A stretch of 64,000 nt of DNA. It comes from Trifolium pratense. Lineage: Eukaryota > Streptophyta > Magnoliopsida > Fabales > Fabaceae. The DNA lies in assembly GCF_020283565.1 (NCBI RefSeq), contig NW_025721047.1, positions 62,001-126,000 of the forward strand, given 5' to 3'. The stretch's first letter is position 1, and the number at the start of each line of letters is the position of its first letter. Below, piece by piece: positions 58,111-64,000 of the stretch. The position numbers and the translations under genes are program-made. Below the pieces are notes generated by a model. The model was not told the origin of the DNA and did no database searches. It saw only the letters and a program-made list of their open reading frames with translations.

Positions 58111-59160
58111 ATTAATAAAGAAAATTGCATGACATTTGCTTCCTATTTTCATACGTGTATATGGCTTCATAGATCATGAAACAGAATACTTGATATTTTA
58201 TAGCTCATCATATTAATCCAAAATTTTCTCTTCAGAAGGACTCAATTATGTTACTATCTAGCTAGATAATTAAACCTTGCTTAATTAACACTTATAGATA
58301 TAATACAAGGTTGAAAACATTAGTCAATTGGCTAAGCTAAAAACTAGAAACATTAGTCCTCTGTTTTATCATACTCTGACAGAATTTTTAACTACATATT
58401 AGTTAAGGGTTAAAGAACCTAAACTTGAAAGCTAGTGAAAATAAGAGTATCTAGAAGTTTTTAGGATGAATGAAAGAGACTAGTTTACTAAAAGAATAAA
58501 AACAAACAAAATGAGGAAATATTAGACTAGGAGAAGGAAGAAAGAAAGAAAGATTCAAATCTTTTATACAGCTTTCTTGAGAGTGATCTGTGTGAAAAAT
58601 TATCAAGGTTATAATCCTATTTATAGAACTTCCATTCCACTTCTACTTGGTAAATTTTAAGTTCAAGTTTCATTCTTATCCCATGCAGTGAAATTCTTAT
58701 CTCTTAATTAATTCTTTTTTAATCATTCATTTTATTTTTATTTTTAATATAAATGATAAAATTAATGACACTATCTAAACCTACATATTTTTGTGATTCA
58801 AAAATATGTTTCTTTTCTTTTTCAGGGATATAAATTTATACTGTTGAGTAAACCACTATCTGAAATCCGGTATAATTTTAAGCCCAAATTTTTATAACAG
58901 CCTAATAAAATATTTTATGATTGATTTCTAAAATTATTTTTCCTGAATTTACTTTTAAAATAATAAATTAATTATCGGTCTGTACAAAACAAAAACACTA
59001 ACAAAATACACTAAAAACAGTTCAAATTATATTACGGGATCACAATGACATTTTTCAGATAAACTATTTATAAAAATAAAACTAAAAAAAAAACAAATTC
59101 ATTATATAAAAGTACTTAAATTAATAATATAAAGAAAATACTAGTTTATAAAATTTGGGG
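58111..59160. other. Right part of the outer LTR, no gene
   Basis: AT-rich sequence belonging to the LTR that ends at 59167; no coding frame is supported. Confidence 0.4.
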
Positions 59161-59201
59161 TGTTACACAACACCATTTGTCCTATTCTTAAATACTAAAG
59201 T

Positions 59202-61251
59202 TGTAACATCCCGATTTTATTAATATATCATTTATTAATTTATTTGTGTTTATTTAATTATGTGGCATGTTACTTTCGTAAGTTAGTATTTATGAGTTTT
59301 AACCGGTTTTAATTAATTAGTGAGTTTGTGTGAATTGGGCTGGGATTAAGTTTTGGGCTTAAAGTGATAATTGGGCCTAAAGGGAGATTAAGTGATGAGA
59401 TGAGTAGAATGGAGGGGGGTGCTAATTGGAAAATAAAAATAGAAAAACCTACTTATTATTAAGTAACTTTAAAAACCATTTTTTTATTTGTCACAAAAGA
59501 ACAAATCAGAAGGAAAAGAAGAGAAATGGAAAGAAGAACAAGCCAAGTGAGTTTGAGAGAAAAGCAAGAGGTGGAGAAGAGAATCCAACCAAGACAAGGT
59601 ACGAGGGTTTGATTTTATAATTTAGAGATAACTAATGAGAGGGGAGAAGTGCTTTTCTTCTCCAGCTCGAACTCTCTTTATCTCTAAAGTGGGGGGTTTT
59701 GTGGGGGTTAAAGGGAATGTGAATTTTTATGAATCTTTGTGTTGTTTTATTGATTCCATATGTTTATGCATGATCTAAAAATGATTTGATGTAATAAAAA
59801 TTCATGCTTTGATTGTTGTTGTTACTTGTGGATTTTAGTAAGTTTATGAGTTTAAGTGAAAACCTGTGAAATAAATGCTTATAATTGATATTTTAAGTTG
59901 TTTTTAATAAGCCATAAGTTTAGTAATAGTTAGATATAATTTTTTGAAGCTTAAATAAGTGATTTATTGAGTTTTAAGTGATTATTGGAGTATTTTCGAG
60001 CCAAAACGCGTCCTGCAACAATTCTGCAATATGAATAGTGCAGTTGCGACGCACTTAGCCGATGCTAACCTGCAACTCTGTTCTGTTGACCAACATTGAC
60101 TTTTTGTTGACTTATTTAGCCGGGATCCATCTTGCCCAGTTTTTCGCGTAGATTTCGATTCCGGAGTTAGGTTTCTGAGATAAATCTTGGTTTCTGCGGT
60201 ATGCTATTATGTTGGCATACTTTATATATATTAAGTGAACTTCATATGCTTATTTAATTTGAATTAATGGTTTATTGTTGATGCATATGATTTATATATC
60301 TTTTTAGATGATTATGCAATGATGTGAGTATATCTCTATGGATTAAATGATGGTGAATATGTTGATTGAATTATGGTGATGAATTACTTTGTTGAGATTC
60401 TTGGATTATGTTATCCAATGTTGGTGAAGTTAATTAACTATGTTGTTAATTAAACGATGTTGATGTTTATGATTTAGGATGAATCATATGTTTGGCATAT
60501 GCACATTTCATGCATTGATAAGTTGTGCCTATTGATGAGAATCCTAGAGACGATGATCTAGTTTATTGTTATTTTAGAGACGATGATCTAAAACACTTGG
60601 ATTATGTTATTCAATATTATGATGAATTGGTACCACATGCATATAGATATGCATTAGATGACATGACATTATTATGTGACATTAGAATGCATTAGAAATT
60701 ATGTGGCATTCGTAATTGATAAATGATATTTGTCCTTGTGTATTCCTTATTTGTTGGATGTTTGTATTCCTCAAATTGGTGAATGAGTATGTCTAAGTAT
60801 GTCGGTTACATACCTGATTATACTTAATACATGTGTGAGTTGTCTGAATTGAATTTATTCAACTGCATTTATTTGATTTAGTTTTGATACTCGTTGTATC
60901 CACTAATATTAATTATATTATCTAACCCTCTGTTTTGTGTACTTGCTGAACCGTTGGGGGTTCAGGTTTCTCAGGTTATGTGTTTATGGTCGAGTTGTCG
61001 GCGAAGCTCCGCTCTGATTGTGACACGGGGAAGGGTTTATCGAGTCTTGTACTTGTATTCTTATTTTATTGTAAATGTATTATTTTAGAAAACAATTTTT
61101 ATTAAGCGAGGTTTATGCTAATTAGCAATGTTCTTGAAGTATGTAATACCTTAAACGTTTTAATTTTATTTTTTTTTTGATTCGCTGTGTATTTTGAAAG
61201 AAAAAAAATTCTATAGTTAGATTTATTTAAATATTGGGTTTGGGTGTTACA
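59202..61251 (+). mobile_element. Solo LTR, gypsy type
   Basis: It begins TGTAACATCCCGATTTT and ends GGGTTTGGGTGTTACA, with a perfect 5-bp duplication AAAGT (59197-59201, 61252-61256). The duplicate region at 63286 reads TACTAAAGTTACGTAACTAG without it, so the empty site is directly visible. It is 2050 bp with no coding sequence. Confidence 0.9.
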
Positions 61252-61534
61252 AAAGTTACCTAACTAATAAGAAAAGACATCATCATGATATAGAACACTT
61301 TTGTACAAATTGCTTGCTTACCATCTTAATTATTTTTAAAGCCTATATAAGGCATGCATCAGCCATTCCTTAGGCATTCATTCTTCCAACACCACTGAAC
61401 AACATAAGACCCACATAGAAAATAGAAGGAAGGAAGAATATATTAGAGAGCGACCAACAAGAGCGGCGGAATTATCGACATAATCTTTCCATCTCTCTTA
61501 GCTTTGTATTGTAAGGTTATCGAAACGATCGAAA

Positions 61535-62428
61535 TTAGCTAACCGCAAGAACAAACGGCATCTCAATCGGAGTTATAGAGAGAGAGCAGTTACCTTTTTA
61601 ATGAGTTCTGTCCTAGAATACGGGTTTGACAAATCCTATGGTAGAATTTAGAGCTTAATGTCTGGTGTATGCAAAGGAAGTAGAGATTATAATTTGACCT
61701 TCGAATTTGTGACCCATGACCATGAAATGAAGAATTAAAACTTGGAACTATTGCATGCAAAAGAGCTTCAACAATTATCCATTTTGACAGCTTCGGTACC
61801 TCGACTTCAGAAGTGTCCCCATACTTTATTTCTTAAACAAAAACTATTAAATTGGTGTCAAAACGACCGAAATTGAGTTATCTAACCACATAAACAATGA
61901 CATCTCAATCGAAATTAGAGCTTAATTTATGGTGCGTGCAACTTGAAATTCAAATTCTTGACCCATGAGCATGGAAGGAGGAATTAGATGTTGGAATTAT
62001 TGCATGCAAGAGCTTCAACAATAACTCATTTTAACAGCTTCAATACCTCGACTTCAGAAGTTACCCCATATTTCATTTCTTAACCAAAAGTTATGCAGTT
62101 GGTGTCAAAACAACCGAAATTTGTGAGAATACGGGTTTGACAAACTTCATCCTTTGGGAGAATTTAGAGCTTAATTTCTAGTGCATTCAAAGGAAGTAGA
62201 GATCATAACTTGAACTTCAAATTTGTGACCCATGACCATGGAAGGAGAAATTAGAACTTGGAACTATTGCACGCAAGAGTTTCAACAATTAACCATTTTG
62301 ACAGCTATAGTACCTCGACTTCAGAAGCGGCCCTAGACTTCATTACTTAACCAAAAACTATGAAATTGATATCAAAACGACTGGAATTGAGTCAGCTAAC
62401 CACAAAAAAAAAAATTCTCAATCGGAGT

Positions 62429-62513
<85 letters not shown>

Positions 62514-62560
62514 CAGTTGTCTTTTTAGTGGAGCTCTATCCTAGAATATTTTTTTCCTTT
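61535..62560. repeat. About 310-bp tandem repeat family, second block
   Basis: About four units, some shortened, recur with GTGTCAAAACGACCGAAATT, TAGCTAACCACA, TGACCCATGACCATGGAAGG and GAGCTTCAACAATTA in order. Units begin near 61535, 61854, 62100 and 62370. The last unit is cut by unrelated sequence after 62560. Confidence 0.82.
62446..62513. repeat. (GA)n microsatellite inside the 310-bp repeat
   Basis: A run of GA with one GG interruption, preceded by a short (TA)n tract. It occupies the same place in the unit as the tract at 51241-51292. Confidence 0.93.
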
Positions 62561-62951
62561 TTAATCTCTAATCCTAAGTAATTGATTTTATTTTGAGCTA
62601 TAATGGCTTTTTTCTTAATTAATACTACTTGTGGATCCTTGAAGAACTATGTAAAAATTACAAGGAAATTAAAATCATTTGTGTGAACGGTGCATAGAAA
62701 AAGAATCCACCTCAAAGAAGAAGTGTCAAGAAGAAAATAAAGGCTTTGAAGAAAATAGAGAAGCTGTCATGTAATAGGTGAAAGAAGACGTGACAATTAA
62801 CATGAATAATAAATGAATAGTTACCCATGCAAGAAAGGCTAAAGGTAGTAACAGTGATTCATGCAAATGAACCAAATAAGTTATTGTAAAATAATGATCT
62901 ATGAATCTTGTAGTAGAAGGCCTTTTGACCTATAAATAAGGCCATCTACGA

Positions 62952-63525
62952 TGATAAGTGCTAAAATATCATGATTTTACCTATCCATTTTAAGCACTTA
63001 TTGACTTTTTTATAAGCATTTTGACGTAGGATCTCCAACTATTTGTAAAAATTAATTTTTACTAGTAATAAACCATTTTAGCTATTTTCACTTATATTCT
63101 CTCACTTTTGTAGGTTTTGTGAATTTATTGAGAAAATGGAAGCAAGTACTTAGAGGTTAAGAAAAAATATGATTGGACAAGAAAATAAAAAGGCAAAATT
63201 TGTCTTCTTGTTTAAGAGATAAGAAGAGTTAATATTGAACCAAATCAATTAGTGCAACACCATTTGTCCTCTTCTTAAATACTAAAGTTACGTAACTAGT
63301 AAGAAAATGCACCATCATGATATAGACCGCCTTTGTACAAATTGGTTGCTTACCATCCTAATTATTTTCAAAGCCTATACAAGGCATGCATCAGCCATTC
63401 CTTAGACATTCATTCTTACAACAACACAGAACAACACGAGACCCTATATAAAATAGAAGGAAGGCAAAATAGATTAGAGAGCGACCAAGAGGAGCGGCAG
63501 AATTATCGATATCATCTGTCCTAGA
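62952..63525. repeat. LTR-like unit, uninterrupted copy
   Basis: GATAAGTGCTAAAATATCAT through CCTATACAAGGCATGCATCA to GAGCGGCAGAATTATCGATA matches, in the same order, the pieces at 52232-52549, 59168-59201 and 61257-61500. That first copy was split by two LTR insertions. The unit looks like an LTR-type sequence and lies between blocks of the 310-bp repeat in both cases. Confidence 0.8.
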
Positions 63526-63539
63526 TATATTTTAAGGTT

Positions 63540-64000
63540 ACCAAAACGACCGGAAATGAGTTAGCTAACCACAGGAACAAACAACATCTCTATCGAGATT
63601 ATAGAGATAGATCAATTACCTTTTTTTTTGGCTTTCACCACTAGTTAAATTTGGTTCGGGGGTCAGTTCTGGCATCAAGTGGTTCCAGCCCCCTCCCGAT
63701 CGCAGTTGCGGGGGATCGAACCGCGGTCCTCCCTACCAAGTTCAGCGTTAATCACCACTGAACCAACTAACGATTGGTAGATCAATTACCTTTTTAGTGG
63801 AACTCTATCCTAGAATACAGGTTTGACAACTTTCATACTATGGGATAATTTAAAGCTTAATTTCTGGTGCATGCAAAAGAAGTAGATATCATAACTTTAC
63901 CTTCCAATTCGTGACCGATGATCATGGAAGGAGGAATTAGAATTTGGAACTATTGCATCAAGAGCTTCAACAATTACCCATATTGACACCTTCAGTACCT
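63540..64000. repeat. About 310-bp tandem repeat family, third block (runs off the window)
   Basis: CCAAAACGACCGGAAATGAG then TTAGCTAACCACAGGAACAA begins the unit near 63541. A SINE (63621-63777) splits it at the ATCAATTACC position, and the unit resumes with TTTTTAGTGGAACTCTATCC. Confidence 0.8.
63621..63777 (-). mobile_element. Complete tRNA-derived SINE with 13-bp target duplication
   Basis: TAGATCAATTACC occurs on both sides (63608-63620, 63778-63790). On the minus strand the element starts ACCAATCGTTAGTTGGTTCA, has an A-box region TTCAGTGGTGATTAACG and B box GGTTCGATCCCCC, and ends in an A run. Degenerate relatives lie at 50170-50296 and 6095-6170. Confidence 0.9.

Larger units (their letters stand above)
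52550..59167. mobile_element. Outer solo LTR (gypsy type), heavily nested
   Basis: It begins TGTAACACCCCCTTTTC and ends TTTGGGGTGTTACA. The flanks CAGCA and CAACA differ by one base. Subtracting nested insertions (53255-55663, 56135-57237, 57930-58109) leaves roughly 2.9 kb. A paralogous copy at about 63250 reads GTGCAACACCATTTGTCC without the insertion, supporting the boundaries. No gag or pol was seen. Confidence 0.75.

Overview
This is a gene-poor, AT-rich stretch of plant nuclear DNA. It has GT-AG introns, plant gene families (an HD-Zip class I factor and a PUB22/23/24-type U-box ligase), chromovirus Ty3/gypsy and plant L1-type LINE remnants, a TRIM, tRNA-derived SINEs, and many small DNA transposons. 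SINE, LTR and MITE sequences of this kind, including a 5'-TGCACCGTCGGTGTAAA terminal repeat, suggest a papilionoid legume (Medicago, Trifolium or Vicia-like). That assignment is inference; no species can be named from the sequence alone.

Only two complete protein-coding genes are well supported, both on the minus strand. One is a three-exon HD-Zip I transcription factor (1416-2437) that carries serine at both homeodomain positions thought to set its DNA specificity. The other is a single-exon U-box E3 ligase (47751-49064). They show no functional link. Nearly everything else is repeat sequence or gene debris.

Layout. 1-8950: a MITE, the HD-Zip gene, a tandem duplication whose two copies were hit separately by a SINE and a hAT element, and two MULE-type MITEs. 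8961-17645: a solo LTR, an 82-bp SINE, a Helitron pair, a long-TIR MULE-like element, an (AT)n tract, a SINE with a perfect 14-bp target duplication, and foldback or TIR elements. 17837-20130: a 313-bp tandem duplication and a roughly 46-bp minisatellite surrounding a kelch-protein exon. 20500-28590: two decayed LINEs of one family, tail to tail. 29432-35748: a minus-strand mosaic of exon-intron fragments from four unrelated genes (RPS25, eIF2B-beta, plant aspartic protease, O-fucosyltransferase-like) ending at a Helitron-like 3' hairpin and CTAG; I read it as a candidate gene-capturing Helitron. 35749-44405: a chromovirus fragment cut by a non-autonomous LTR element whose 5' LTR is nearly gone and abuts a third LINE. 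45073-46451: a TRIM with apparently identical LTRs next to a hAT element. 50870-64000: a roughly 310-bp tandem-repeat family plus a duplicated LTR-like unit, one copy of which absorbed two LTR insertions and a nest of MITE, hAT and Helitron elements, while the other copy preserves the empty sites.

Many element boundaries are supported by target-site duplications read directly from the sequence. Family names rest on terminal motifs and protein motifs recalled from established families, not on database searches.
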